DNA from: Albidovulum sp.
GTDB taxonomy: Bacteria; Pseudomonadota; Alphaproteobacteria; Rhodobacterales; Rhodobacteraceae
Length of the DNA: 38,173 bases
Assembly (NCBI GenBank): GCA_030837825.1
Contig: JAUQYB010000088.1
Span: forward strand, 1 to 38,173
Direction: 5' to 3'
In this document: piece after piece, positions 32,071 to 38,173 of the stretch
How positions within the stretch are numbered: the stretch's first letter is position 1
Layout: each line of letters starts with the position of its first letter
Made by a program: the position numbers and the translations under genes
Notes under the pieces: generated by a model
Seen by the model: only the letters and a program-made list of their open reading frames with translations
What the model was told of the DNA's origin: nothing
Databases searched by the model: none

Positions 32071-32814
32071 TCAGAGGAATTCGGCCATATGCGCGGTGTC
32101 GGGCCGCGCCGCCGCCAGCGCCTCCTTCAGGTCGATCGTCCGGTTGTAGAGCGCCCGCCCGACGATCGCGCCGGAGACCTCGCCGAGAAGCCTCAGCCGC
32201 GAGATGTCGTCGATCGTCCGCACGATCCCGCTGGCGATCACCGGAGTCTGGGTGCGCTCGGCGATGGCCGAGACGAGGCCGAGGGCTGCGTCCGATTCCC
32301 GGATGTCGTAGCCGATGTCGGTGACGATGATCGCCGCGAAGGGCGTGCCCCTGAACGCTTCGATGAAGGCTTCCGGCGTGTGCGAGGCCTGCACCTTCCA
32401 CATGTGGGTCATCACATGGCCCTTCCAGACGTCGATCGACAACACGATCTGGTCGGGATGGCGGGTGGCGATCTCCTTCACCAGATGCGGGTTCTGCGCC
32501 GCAAGCGTGCTGACCACGATTCGCCCCGCGCCGAGATCGATCCATTCCTCGATCCGATCGCGCGAGCGGAAGCCGCCGCCGAGCTGCACCGGAATCCCCG
32601 CCCCCCGGATGATCTTCAGGATCAGTTCGCGGTTGACGTTGCTGCCCTGCATCGCGTCGAAATCGGTGACATGCATCCATTCGGCCCCGGCATGGGCGAA
32701 TTCCTGCGCCTTCGCGACCGGATCGACATGCCATACCGAGGGCTCCTCGACCCGCCCCCGCGGCAGGCTCACACAACGGCCGTTCAGGATTTCAATGGTT
32801 GGATAAAGGATCAT
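32071..32814 (-). CDS. HisA-like TIM-barrel protein with altered active site
   Basis: A 247-residue (beta/alpha)8 protein of the HisA/HisF family. It aligns by eye over its length with ProFAR isomerase HisA, but key positions differ: the catalytic Asp near residue 8 is Glu (P-T-I-E-I-L), the usual D-A-R-x-G is D128-V-W-K-G, the D-G-T/D-G-A phosphate loop after strand 6 is T-D-I-G-Y-D, and the A-S-G-G motif is A-S-G-I-V (194-198). The strand-3 Q-L-G-G-G site is kept. GAGGAGG precedes the ATG. There are no other his genes here. I name it only HisA-like; a canonical hisA is presumably elsewhere. Confidence 0.85.
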   Translation of the reverse strand: MILYPTIEILNGRCVSLPRGRVEEPSVWHVDPVAKAQEFAHAGAEWMHVTDFDAMQGSNVNRELILKIIRGAGIPVQLGGGFRSRDRIEEWIDLGAGRIVVSTLAAQNPHLVKEIATRHPDQIVLSIDVWKGHVMTHMWKVQASHTPEAFIEAFRGTPFAAIIVTDIGYDIRESDAALGLVSAIAERTQTPVIASGIVRTIDDISRLRLLGEVSGAIVGRALYNRTIDLKEALAAARPDTAHMAEFL

Positions 32815-33129
32815 CGCGCGCCTCCTCTCGGGCGTCGCGCGACGACCCCTCCCGGCGCTGCCCGGCAAGCCGCCGGTCCGGGAGCCATGCAGTTTCGCGC
32901 GCGCCTCGTCTCCCGATGGTAGCCCCGCCGGGTCCGAAGCCAAAGCCCAAATCCGGGCCCGCCACGGAGTCCGCGCGAAGGCTCGGCACTCCCCTATGCG
33001 GATAAGGCGGCACGAAGGCTGACGTCTCTGTTCCTTCGCCGGCGATCAGCCCGGATCCTGCCGCAGTCGGGGCCGCAGTCGGGCCGCAGTCCCGGGGACT
33101 CCTGCCATCCCGCTCCGCCCGACCGAAGC
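32815..33129. other. 315-bp gap without a convincing gene
   Basis: Between the HisA-like gene start and the dps stop I see no coding region with family-like sequence and no tRNA. It holds the HisA-like gene's ribosome-binding site at its left end and a short tandem repeat (33061-33092) near its right end. Confidence 0.6.
33061..33092. repeat. Short tandem repeat, three units of CCGCAGTCGGG type
   Basis: Three adjacent copies of an 11- to 12-bp unit (CCGCAGTCGGGG, CCGCAGTCGGG, CCGCAGTCC) lie about 40 bp downstream of the dps stop. No function is suggested by context. Confidence 0.6.
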
Positions 33130-33600
33130 TCAGCCGCCGAGATTGCTCTCGATGAACCAGAGATCCTTGTCGAGTGCGCGCGATAGGGCGACGAAGATGT
33201 CCATCGTCCCCTCGTCACCGGCGTCCGAGACCGTCTCGATCGCCCCGCGCACGGTTTCCCCCAGTGCCGCCATCCGCGCCGAGATCGCCGCGACATGGTC
33301 GCGATCGGCCACGAGGTCCGTCGGATAGGCCTCGACCGTGGCCGCGCCCCCGACCGCCTCCAGCGTGCCGAGGGCAACCCCGCCGAGGATCTGCACCCGC
33401 TCGGCGAGGATGTCCTCGTGCCCGGCCAGACGGCCGTGGACCGCGTCGAACAGCTCGTGGATGGCGATGAAGTTTGGCCCCTTCACGTTCCAGTGCGCCT
33501 GCTTCAGCGCCAGCCTGAGCGCGATCATGTCGGCAAGCCGCGCGTTCAGTTCCGCCACGCTGGTGGCGATCGCATTGTCGTTCAGTCCCTTGACCGGCAT
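33130..33600 (-). CDS. dps: Dps-family ferritin-like DNA-protection protein
   Basis: Dps forms dodecamers that oxidise and store iron and protect DNA. The 156-residue protein carries the full ferroxidase set at family spacing: H36, H48, D52, D63 and E67 (in K-Q-A-H-W-N-V, I-H-E-L-F-D and H-E-D-I-L-A-E-R). AGGAGA 7 nt upstream supports the ATG at 33600. Its mRNA starts just behind the acpP terminator; no OxyR- or Fur-like box could be identified with confidence. Confidence 0.95.
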   Translation of the reverse strand: MPVKGLNDNAIATSVAELNARLADMIALRLALKQAHWNVKGPNFIAIHELFDAVHGRLAGHEDILAERVQILGGVALGTLEAVGGAATVEAYPTDLVADRDHVAAISARMAALGETVRGAIETVSDAGDEGTMDIFVALSRALDKDLWFIESNLGG

Positions 33601-33674
33601 CGGAAATCTCCTCTTTGCCCCGGTCAACGCCAGCGTCCCCGTGCCGGTTCCGGCCCCCGGCCCGCAGCCAAACG

Positions 33675-33697
33675 AAAAACGGCGCCCGAAGGCGCCG
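33675..33697 (-). terminator. Intrinsic terminator of acpP
   Basis: Minus-strand CGGCGCC-TTCG-GGCGCCG (33680-33697, 7-bp stem, UUCG loop) is directly followed by TTTTT (33675-33679), about 25 nt after the acpP stop codon. This is a textbook intrinsic terminator. Confidence 0.9.
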
Positions 33698-33723
33698 CTT
33701 CAAACCCTTTCCGAAGCCTGCGC

Positions 33724-33957
33724 TCAGGCCGCTTCGGTGATGAACTTCACCGCATCGCCGAAGGTCTGGATCGTCTCGGCAGCATCGTCGGGAATCTCGA
33801 TCCCGAACTCTTCCTCGAAAGCCATGACCAACTCGACCGTGTCGAGGCTGTCGGCGCCGAGATCGTCGCTGAACGAGGCGCTCTCGGTCACCTTGTCCTC
33901 TTCGACGCCCAGATGCTCGACGACGATTTTCTTCACGCGATCGGCGATGTCGCTCAT
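33724..33957 (-). CDS. acpP: Acyl carrier protein
   Basis: The 77-residue ACP carries growing acyl chains on a 4'-phosphopantetheine attached to S37 in [10 protein letters not shown]. It is highly acidic with four predicted helices, as normal. It has its own promoter candidate (34084-34111) and terminator, which fits the high and separate expression of ACP, while lying 200 bp after fabG. Confidence 0.97.
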   Translation of the reverse strand: MSDIADRVKKIVVEHLGVEEDKVTESASFSDDLGADSLDTVELVMAFEEEFGIEIPDDAAETIQTFGDAVKFITEAA

Positions 33958-34083
33958 GTCAATTCCTCAAATGATGCGGATTTCCCGCGTCCTCGTCCCT
34001 TGCTCGTTCAGAGCGGCTCTGCCCCCGCCCCGAAGCGAAGGATGCCGGAAACGCATGGGCCGCGTCCCGGCTGGTCGTCGCCG

Positions 34084-34111
34084 CCTATAGCACAGTCTAT
34101 TCCCGAGGCAA
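34084..34111 (-). promoter_or_regulatory. Candidate acpP promoter
   Basis: Minus-strand TTGCCT (34106-34111) and TATAGG (34084-34089) are 16 bp apart, and TG-C before the -10 box makes it extended. It lies about 130 bp before acpP. Confidence 0.6.
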
Positions 34112-34164
34112 ACGCTTTCGCAACGCCGAAACCGCCCCGCGGCGGGCCGCGCGAACGCCCGCGC

Positions 34165-34902
34165 TCAGACCATCGCCATGCCGCCGTTGACATGCAGCGT
34201 GGTGCCCGTGACATAGCCCGCCTCGGGGCTTGCGAGATAGAGCGCGGCCGCCGCGATCTCCTCCGGCGTGCCCATCCGCCCGGCCGGAATCTGCGCCGAA
34301 ATCCGCGCCTTCTGCTCCTCGGTCAGCTTGTCCGTCATGGCTGTGGCGACGAACCCCGGCGCGATGCAGTTGACCGTGATCCCCCGGCTCGCCACCTCCT
34401 GCGCCAGCGCCTTCGACATGCCGGCGATCCCGGCCTTGGCGGCGGCATAGTTGCCCTGTCCGGGGTTGCCGGTGGTGCCGACGATCGAGGTCACGTTGAC
34501 GATCCGCCCCCAGCGCGCCTTCATCATCGGCCGGAGCACGCCCCGGCAGAGCCGGAAGGTGGAGGTCAGGTTGACGTCGATGACCGCCTGCCAGTCCTCG
34601 TCCGACATCCGCATGAAAAGGTTGTCCCGCGTGATGCCGGCGTTGTTGACGAGAATGTCGACCGAGCCCATCGCCTCGGCCGCCCGCTTCGGCAGCGCCT
34701 CGACCGCCGTCGCGTCGGAAAGGTTGCAGGGGAGCACATGCGTCCGCTGCCCGAGCTCCGCCGCCAGCGCCGCAAGCGGCGCCTCGCGCGTGCCCGAAAG
34801 GCCGACCACCGCGCCGGCGCCATGCAGCGCCCGCGCGATCGCGCCGCCGATCCCGCCCGAAGCGCCGGTCACCAGCGCCGCCTTCCCTGTCAGATCGAAC
34901 AT
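34165..34902 (-). CDS. fabG: 3-oxoacyl-ACP reductase
   Basis: FabG reduces 3-oxoacyl-ACP with NADPH. At 245 residues it has the standard length. T-G-A-S-G-G-I-G near residue 12, N-N-A-G-I-T-R-D-N near 85 and the catalytic serine with Y-A-A-A-K (about 138-155) are all present, and it ends G-G-M-A-M-V. The start MFDLTGK at 34902 is family-typical. It follows fabD with a 59-bp gap that holds repeat copy B. Confidence 0.97.
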   Translation of the reverse strand: MFDLTGKAALVTGASGGIGGAIARALHGAGAVVGLSGTREAPLAALAAELGQRTHVLPCNLSDATAVEALPKRAAEAMGSVDILVNNAGITRDNLFMRMSDEDWQAVIDVNLTSTFRLCRGVLRPMMKARWGRIVNVTSIVGTTGNPGQGNYAAAKAGIAGMSKALAQEVASRGITVNCIAPGFVATAMTDKLTEEQKARISAQIPAGRMGTPEEIAAAALYLASPEAGYVTGTTLHVNGGMAMV

Positions 34903-34918
34903 GGTCTGCCCTTCCGTT

Positions 34919-34960
34919 TCTGGCCAAATATCCCCCGGTGCGGGGGCAGCGCCCCCGCGG
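34919..34960 (-). repeat. Dispersed hairpin repeat, copy B (fabD-fabG gap)
   Basis: Minus-strand GCGGGGGC-GCT-GCCCCCGC (8-bp stem), CACC, GGATATTT, then GGCC and AGAAAC: the same layout as copies A and C. It fills nearly the whole gap between fabD and fabG and could act as an mRNA hairpin. Confidence 0.7.
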
Positions 34961-34961
34961 C

Positions 34962-35894
34962 TCACCCCACCGTCGCCGCGGCCACGTCCTCGGCCGTGCC
35001 GACCGCGCGCGTCTCGGCCTCCTTCGCGATCCGCCGGATCATCCCCGACAGCGCCTTGCCGGCGCCGATCTCCCAGAACTGGGTCACGCCCCGGCCCGCC
35101 ATCCACTCGACCGACTCGCGCCAGCGCACCGAGCCGGTCACCTGCTCGACCAGAAGCGCGCGGATCAACGCAGGATCGCTCACCGCTGCGGCGCGGACGT
35201 TGGCCACGACCGGCACCGCCGGCGCCTCGATCCGCACCGCGTCCAGCGCCGCGGCCATGACCCGCGCGGCCGGTTCCATCAGCGCACAGTGGAAGGGCGC
35301 CGAAACCGGCAGCAGCAGCGCCCGCTTGGCGCCCTTCGCCCTGGCGATCTCGACCGCCCGCTCGACCGCGCCCTTGTGACCAGAGACGACGACCTGTGCG
35401 GGATCGTTGTCGTTCGCTGCCTGGCAGACCTCGCCCTGCGCAGCCTCTTTCGCGACCGCTTCGGCCGCCGCGAAGTCGAGCCCGAGGAGCGCCGCCATCG
35501 CGCCGACGCCGACCGGAACCGCCTCCTGCATCGCCCGCCCCCTCAGCCGCAGCAGCCGCGCCGTGTCGGCAAGGCCGAGCGCCCCGGCCGCGCAGAGCGC
35601 CGAATATTCGCCCAGCGAATGGCCCGCGACATAGGCCGCCGATGTGACCGCGATGCCTTCCGTCTCCAGCGCCCGGAGCGCGGCGATCGAGGTCGCCATC
35701 AGCGCGGGCTGGGCATTCTCGGTCAGCGTCAGCGTCTCCTGCGGTCCATCCCAGACGAGTGCGGAGAGCTTCTCGCCGAGCGCCTCGTCGACCTCGTCGA
35801 AGACCGCCTGCGCCGCCGGATAGGCTTCGGCCAGCGCCCGCCCCATGCCGACGGTCTGCGCCCCCTGGCCCGGAAATACGAATGCGCGCGTCAT
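34962..35894 (-). CDS. fabD: Malonyl-CoA:ACP transacylase
   Basis: FabD moves malonyl from CoA to ACP. The 310-residue protein shows F-P-G-Q-G-A-Q near residue 7, the nucleophile S93 in G-H-S-L-G-E-Y-S and the histidine segment [10 protein letters not shown]. The start [10 protein letters not shown] at 35894 follows a GGGGGAA site. It is divergent from rpsF, with repeat copy C in the intervening region. Confidence 0.97.
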   Translation of the reverse strand: MTRAFVFPGQGAQTVGMGRALAEAYPAAQAVFDEVDEALGEKLSALVWDGPQETLTLTENAQPALMATSIAALRALETEGIAVTSAAYVAGHSLGEYSALCAAGALGLADTARLLRLRGRAMQEAVPVGVGAMAALLGLDFAAAEAVAKEAAQGEVCQAANDNDPAQVVVSGHKGAVERAVEIARAKGAKRALLLPVSAPFHCALMEPAARVMAAALDAVRIEAPAVPVVANVRAAAVSDPALIRALLVEQVTGSVRWRESVEWMAGRGVTQFWEIGAGKALSGMIRRIAKEAETRAVGTAEDVAAATVG

Positions 35895-35952
35895 GGTTCC
35901 CCCTTCGCGGTTTTCGCCACCTCTACCTTCTGCCTGCCCGCACGACAAGCGA

Positions 35953-36000
35953 AGCGGGGCGCTGCCCCGCACCCCGAGGTATTTGGCGCAAGATGAAAGG
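35953..36000 (+). repeat. Dispersed hairpin repeat, copy C (fabD-rpsF region)
   Basis: Plus-strand GCGGGGC-GCT-GCCCCGC (7-bp stem), ACCCC, GAGGTATTT, GGCGC and AAGATGAAAGG. It matches copy A most closely in its right half. It precedes the rpsF promoter by about 20 bp. Confidence 0.75.
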
Positions 36001-36016
36001 TGCCGGCAGGCCGCGC

Positions 36017-36044
36017 TTGCATCCCCTCGGCTTTCCTCTATAAG
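36017..36044 (+). promoter_or_regulatory. Promoter of the rpsF-rpsR-rplI operon
   Basis: TTGCAT (36017-36022) and TATAAG (36039-36044) are separated by 16 bp, a good sigma-70 match, and place the start near 36051. This leaves a leader of about 97 nt before rpsF. Confidence 0.7.
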
Positions 36045-36051
36045 GCCGCAT

Positions 36052-36103
36052 CCTTCCGCTGAACATGCAACCGGCGAAGCCTCTCATAACGGGTCGCGGA
36101 AGG
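36052..36103 (+). promoter_or_regulatory. Structured rpsF leader, candidate S6:S18 autoregulatory element
   Basis: CCTTCCGC (36052-36059) and GCGGAAGG (36096-36103) form a perfect 8-bp stem at the predicted 5' end of the mRNA. Inside lies ACCGGCGAAGCC, with a possible ACCG/CGGGT pairing (36070-36073 with 36090-36094). A hairpin with an internal CCG is the hallmark of the S6:S18 leader known from other bacteria. Confidence 0.45.
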
Positions 36104-36147
36104 TCCGGCCCGCCATTGAAGCCGCCCGAGACGAAAAAGGAGCATAC

Positions 36148-36573
36148 ATGCCGCTTTACGAGCATGTCCTCATCGCGCGTCAGGATCTGTCCAACGCGCA
36201 GGCCGAAGGCCTGATCGAACACTTCACCACGGTCATCGCAGACAACGGCGGCAAGGTCGTCGACAGCGAATACTGGGGCGTGAAGACGATGGCCTACAAG
36301 ATCAACAAGAACCGCAAGGGCCATTACGCCTACCTGCGTTCCGACGCGCCCTCGGCCGCGGTGCAGGAGATGGAGCGCCTCGCGCGGCTTCATGACGATG
36401 TCATGCGGGTGATGTCGGTCAAGGTCGACAAGCACGAGGAAGGCCCCTCGATGCAGATGCAGAAGCGCGACGAGCGCGATCGCGGCGACCGTGGCGATCG
36501 AGGAGACCGGGGCGACCGGGGGGATCGCGGCGACCGCGGGGATCGTGGCGGCGACCGTCGCGACCGCCGTTGA
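36148..36573 (+). CDS. rpsF: 30S ribosomal protein S6, with Asp-Arg-Gly repeat tail
   Basis: S6 binds S18 on the platform of the 30S subunit. Residues 1-105 are a normal S6 fold ([11 protein letters not shown], then [13 protein letters not shown]). The 141-residue protein continues with a charged tail of eight consecutive D-R-G units followed by G-D-R-R-D-R-R. The Arg codons vary from unit to unit, so the repeat is kept at protein level. AAGGAG lies 7 nt before the ATG. First gene of rpsF-rpsR-rplI. Confidence 0.97.
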   Translation: MPLYEHVLIARQDLSNAQAEGLIEHFTTVIADNGGKVVDSEYWGVKTMAYKINKNRKGHYAYLRSDAPSAAVQEMERLARLHDDVMRVMSVKVDKHEEGPSMQMQKRDERDRGDRGDRGDRGDRGDRGDRGDRGGDRRDRR

Positions 36574-36602
36574 TCTGAAGCTCGAGGAAAGGATCACAAC
36601 TC

Positions 36603-36830
36603 ATGGCGAACAAACCGTTTTTCCGCCGCCGCAAGGTCTGCCCCTTCTCGGGCGACAATGCGCCGAAGATCGACTACAAGGACGTCCGTCTTCTCCAGCG
36701 CTACATTTCCGAGCGCGGCAAGATCGTGCCCGCCCGCATCACCGCCGTTTCGGCCAAGAAGCAGCGTGAGCTTGCGCGTGCCATCAAGCGCGCCCGCTTC
36801 CTCGCCCTTCTTCCCTATGCCGTGACGTAA
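36603..36830 (+). CDS. rpsR: 30S ribosomal protein S18
   Basis: A 75-residue S18, partner of S6. R-R-R-K-V-C-P-F near the start and the conserved [21 protein letters not shown] and A-R-F-L-A-L-L-P-Y segments are complete. The gene lies 29 bp after rpsF, with GAGGAAAGGA upstream of its ATG. Confidence 0.98.
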   Translation: MANKPFFRRRKVCPFSGDNAPKIDYKDVRLLQRYISERGKIVPARITAVSAKKQRELARAIKRARFLALLPYAVT

Positions 36831-36842
36831 GGGAGACCTCAG

Positions 36843-37421
36843 ATGCAAGTCATCCTTCTGGAACGCGTGGCCAAGCTTGGCCAGATGGGCGAGGTCGTCA
36901 AGGTCAAGGACGGCTACGCGCGCAACTACCTGCTGCCGCAGGGCAAGGCGCTGCGCGCCTCGGACGACAACATCAAGTCCTTCGAAACCCGCAAGGCCCA
37001 TCTCGAGGCGCAGAACCTCGAAACCCGCAAGGAGGCCGAGAAGGTCGCCGAGAAGCTCGACGGCCAGATCTTCGTGGTGATTCGCTCGGCTTCCGATGCG
37101 GGCGCGCTCTACGGCTCGGTCACGCCGCGCGACGCGTCCGATGCCGCCGCCGCGGCGGGATTCGGCGTCGACCGCAAGCAGGTCGTCCTCACCCGGCCGA
37201 TCAAGGAGCTGGGCCTCCACGAGGTCGAGGTCGTGCTGCATCCCGAAGTCTCGGCCCGGATCAGGCTCAACGTCGCCCGGTCCGCCGAAGAGGCCGAGCT
37301 TCAGGCGACCGGCAAGTCGATCCAGGAACTTGCCGCCGAAGCCGAGGCCGCGGCCGATTTCGAGATCGCGGAACTCTTCGACGACATCGGCGGAGCCGCC
37401 GGCGACGAGACGGCGGAGTAA
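36843..37421 (+). CDS. rplI: 50S ribosomal protein L9
   Basis: L9 binds 23S rRNA near the L1 stalk. The N-terminal domain ([11 protein letters not shown] and [13 protein letters not shown]) and the central helix are followed by the C-terminal domain. At 192 residues it is longer than the ~150-residue standard; the last ~40 residues are an acidic helix ([16 protein letters not shown]), an extension I recall in alphaproteobacterial L9. GGGAGA lies just before the ATG; 12 bp after rpsR. Confidence 0.97.
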   Translation: MQVILLERVAKLGQMGEVVKVKDGYARNYLLPQGKALRASDDNIKSFETRKAHLEAQNLETRKEAEKVAEKLDGQIFVVIRSASDAGALYGSVTPRDASDAAAAAGFGVDRKQVVLTRPIKELGLHEVEVVLHPEVSARIRLNVARSAEEAELQATGKSIQELAAEAEAAADFEIAELFDDIGGAAGDETAE

Positions 37422-37447
37422 CCACCCGTCCGCCCGCAGCCCGATCG

Positions 37448-37479
37448 CCGCGCCGGTCCCTCCGGCGCGGTTTTCTTTT
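37448..37479 (+). terminator. Intrinsic terminator of the ribosomal protein operon
   Basis: CCGCGCCGG (37448-37456) and CCGGCGCGG (37462-37470) form a 9-bp stem with a 5-nt loop, followed by TTTTCTTTTT. It lies 27 nt after the rplI stop. Confidence 0.95.
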
Positions 37480-37618
37480 TCCGCCGGCGCCCATCTCGCG
37501 GTTGCAAGGATGTCGCGAAATCGTCACAAAGCGTCGCACAACGCGGGGTGACTCGGGGGCCCCGTTCCCCGCGACCAGGCAGCCCCTTCGCTGCGACCCG
37601 GACCGAGGAAAGGCCGCC

Positions 37619-38173
37619 ATGTCGATGATCGCCACCGTCGTGAAGCCGATGCACCGCGAAGGATACCGCTTCGTCGCGGTCTTCGCGGCAGTGACCGTCG
37701 TCCTGTTCCTGATCTGCCAGCCGCTCGGCTGGATCGGGCTCGGCCTGACCGTCTGGTGCTACTACTTCTTCCGCGACCCCGACCGGGTGACGCCGGCGCG
37801 CGAGGGTCTCGTGATCTCGCCCGCCGACGGCGTGGTGCAGATGATCGGAGACCATGCCCCGCCCGAGGAACTTGGCCTCGGGACCGAGCCGATGCTGCGC
37901 ATCGCCGTGTTCATGAACGTCTTCGACTGCCATGTGAACCGCGCCCCGGTCACCGGCCGGATCGAACGGATCGCCTACCGGTCGGGCAGGTTCTTCAACG
38001 CCTCGCTCGACAAGGCCAGCGTCGACAATGAAAGGAACGCCCTTGCGATCCGCATGGAGGACGGCCGCGCCATCGCCGTGGTGCAGATCGCCGGCCTCGT
38101 CGCGCGCCGCATCGTCTGCGAGGTGGCCCAGGGCCAGGCCCTGCTGGCCGGCCAGCGCTTCGGCATGATCCGC
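37619..38173 (+). CDS. psd: Phosphatidylserine decarboxylase proenzyme (5' part)
   Basis: Psd converts phosphatidylserine to phosphatidylethanolamine at the inner membrane. The 185 codons visible start [10 protein letters not shown] with a hydrophobic segment (about 20-48), then [18 protein letters not shown] with the catalytic Asp, and F-D-C-H-V-N-R-A-P with the conserved His. The gene runs off the window before the L-G-S-T-type self-cleavage site that forms the pyruvoyl group, so completeness cannot be judged. AAAGG lies 5 nt before the ATG; a second ATG two codons in is an alternative. Short-type enzyme by its N-terminus. Confidence 0.95.
   Translation, partial: MSMIATVVKPMHREGYRFVAVFAAVTVVLFLICQPLGWIGLGLTVWCYYFFRDPDRVTPAREGLVISPADGVVQMIGDHAPPEELGLGTEPMLRIAVFMNVFDCHVNRAPVTGRIERIAYRSGRFFNASLDKASVDNERNALAIRMEDGRAIAVVQIAGLVARRIVCEVAQGQALLAGQRFGMIR

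Noticed and set aside
36484..36558. CRISPR-like or minisatellite array at the rpsF 3' end
   Set aside because: The nucleotide units are degenerate 9-mers within a coding frame and have no spacers; the repeat is at protein level.

Overview
The window is chromosomal DNA from an alphaproteobacterium, most likely a member of the Rhodobacteraceae. The evidence is the uniformly high GC content, a complete gene transfer agent (GTA) structural cluster of the Rhodobacter capsulatus RcGTA type, a pyruvate dehydrogenase operon whose E1-beta subunit carries its own lipoyl domain, and typical Rhodobacterales neighbours such as cysE beside the GTA cluster. I cannot fix the genus from the sequence alone.

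Layout, left to right. 1-2.7 kb: the tail of a RarD/EamA transporter, anmK (cell-wall recycling) and divergent tyrS. 2.9-4.6 kb: a tight three-gene unit made of a secreted DUF5602 (TTHB210-like) protein, a Tat-exported cupredoxin and an ECF sigma factor, with no anti-sigma gene beside it. 4.6-9.4 kb: two tandem cyclophilins, pgk, a short-chain dehydrogenase, a class I fructose-bisphosphate aldolase and an FtsB-like divisome protein. 9.6-13.4 kb: pdhA-pdhB-pdhC behind an 18-bp palindrome. 13.4-29.3 kb, minus strand: cysE, a small conserved gene, a DUF2793 gene and the whole GTA cluster, read from the small terminase at 29.3 kb to the megatron protein at 15.3 kb and the DUF2793 protein at 14.6 kb. 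29.5-35.9 kb, minus strand: mltG, fabF, a divergent HisA-like protein, dps, acpP, fabG and fabD. 36.1-37.4 kb, plus strand: the ribosomal protein operon rpsF-rpsR-rplI with a clear promoter, a structured leader and an intrinsic terminator. The window ends inside psd.

How the genes work together. The GTA block encodes a complete small tailed particle: DNA packaging (TerS, TerL), capsid (portal, protease, major capsid), neck and tail (adaptor, stopper, terminator, tube, tape measure, chaperones) and baseplate (distal tail, hub, peptidase, megatron). Integrase, replication and lysis genes are absent, as expected of a domesticated GTA and not of an active prophage. Pgk, aldolase and PDH supply lower glycolysis and acetyl-CoA; fabD, fabG, acpP and fabF form the fatty-acid synthesis core.

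Most notable signals: the ECF/cupredoxin/DUF5602 unit; a HisA-family protein with altered catalytic and phosphate-binding motifs; a palindrome at the pdhA start region; a candidate GTA promoter with a leader hairpin and a CtrA-like half-site; an S6:S18-type candidate leader before rpsF; and a hairpin-bearing intergenic repeat present three times, once inside the GTA cluster.
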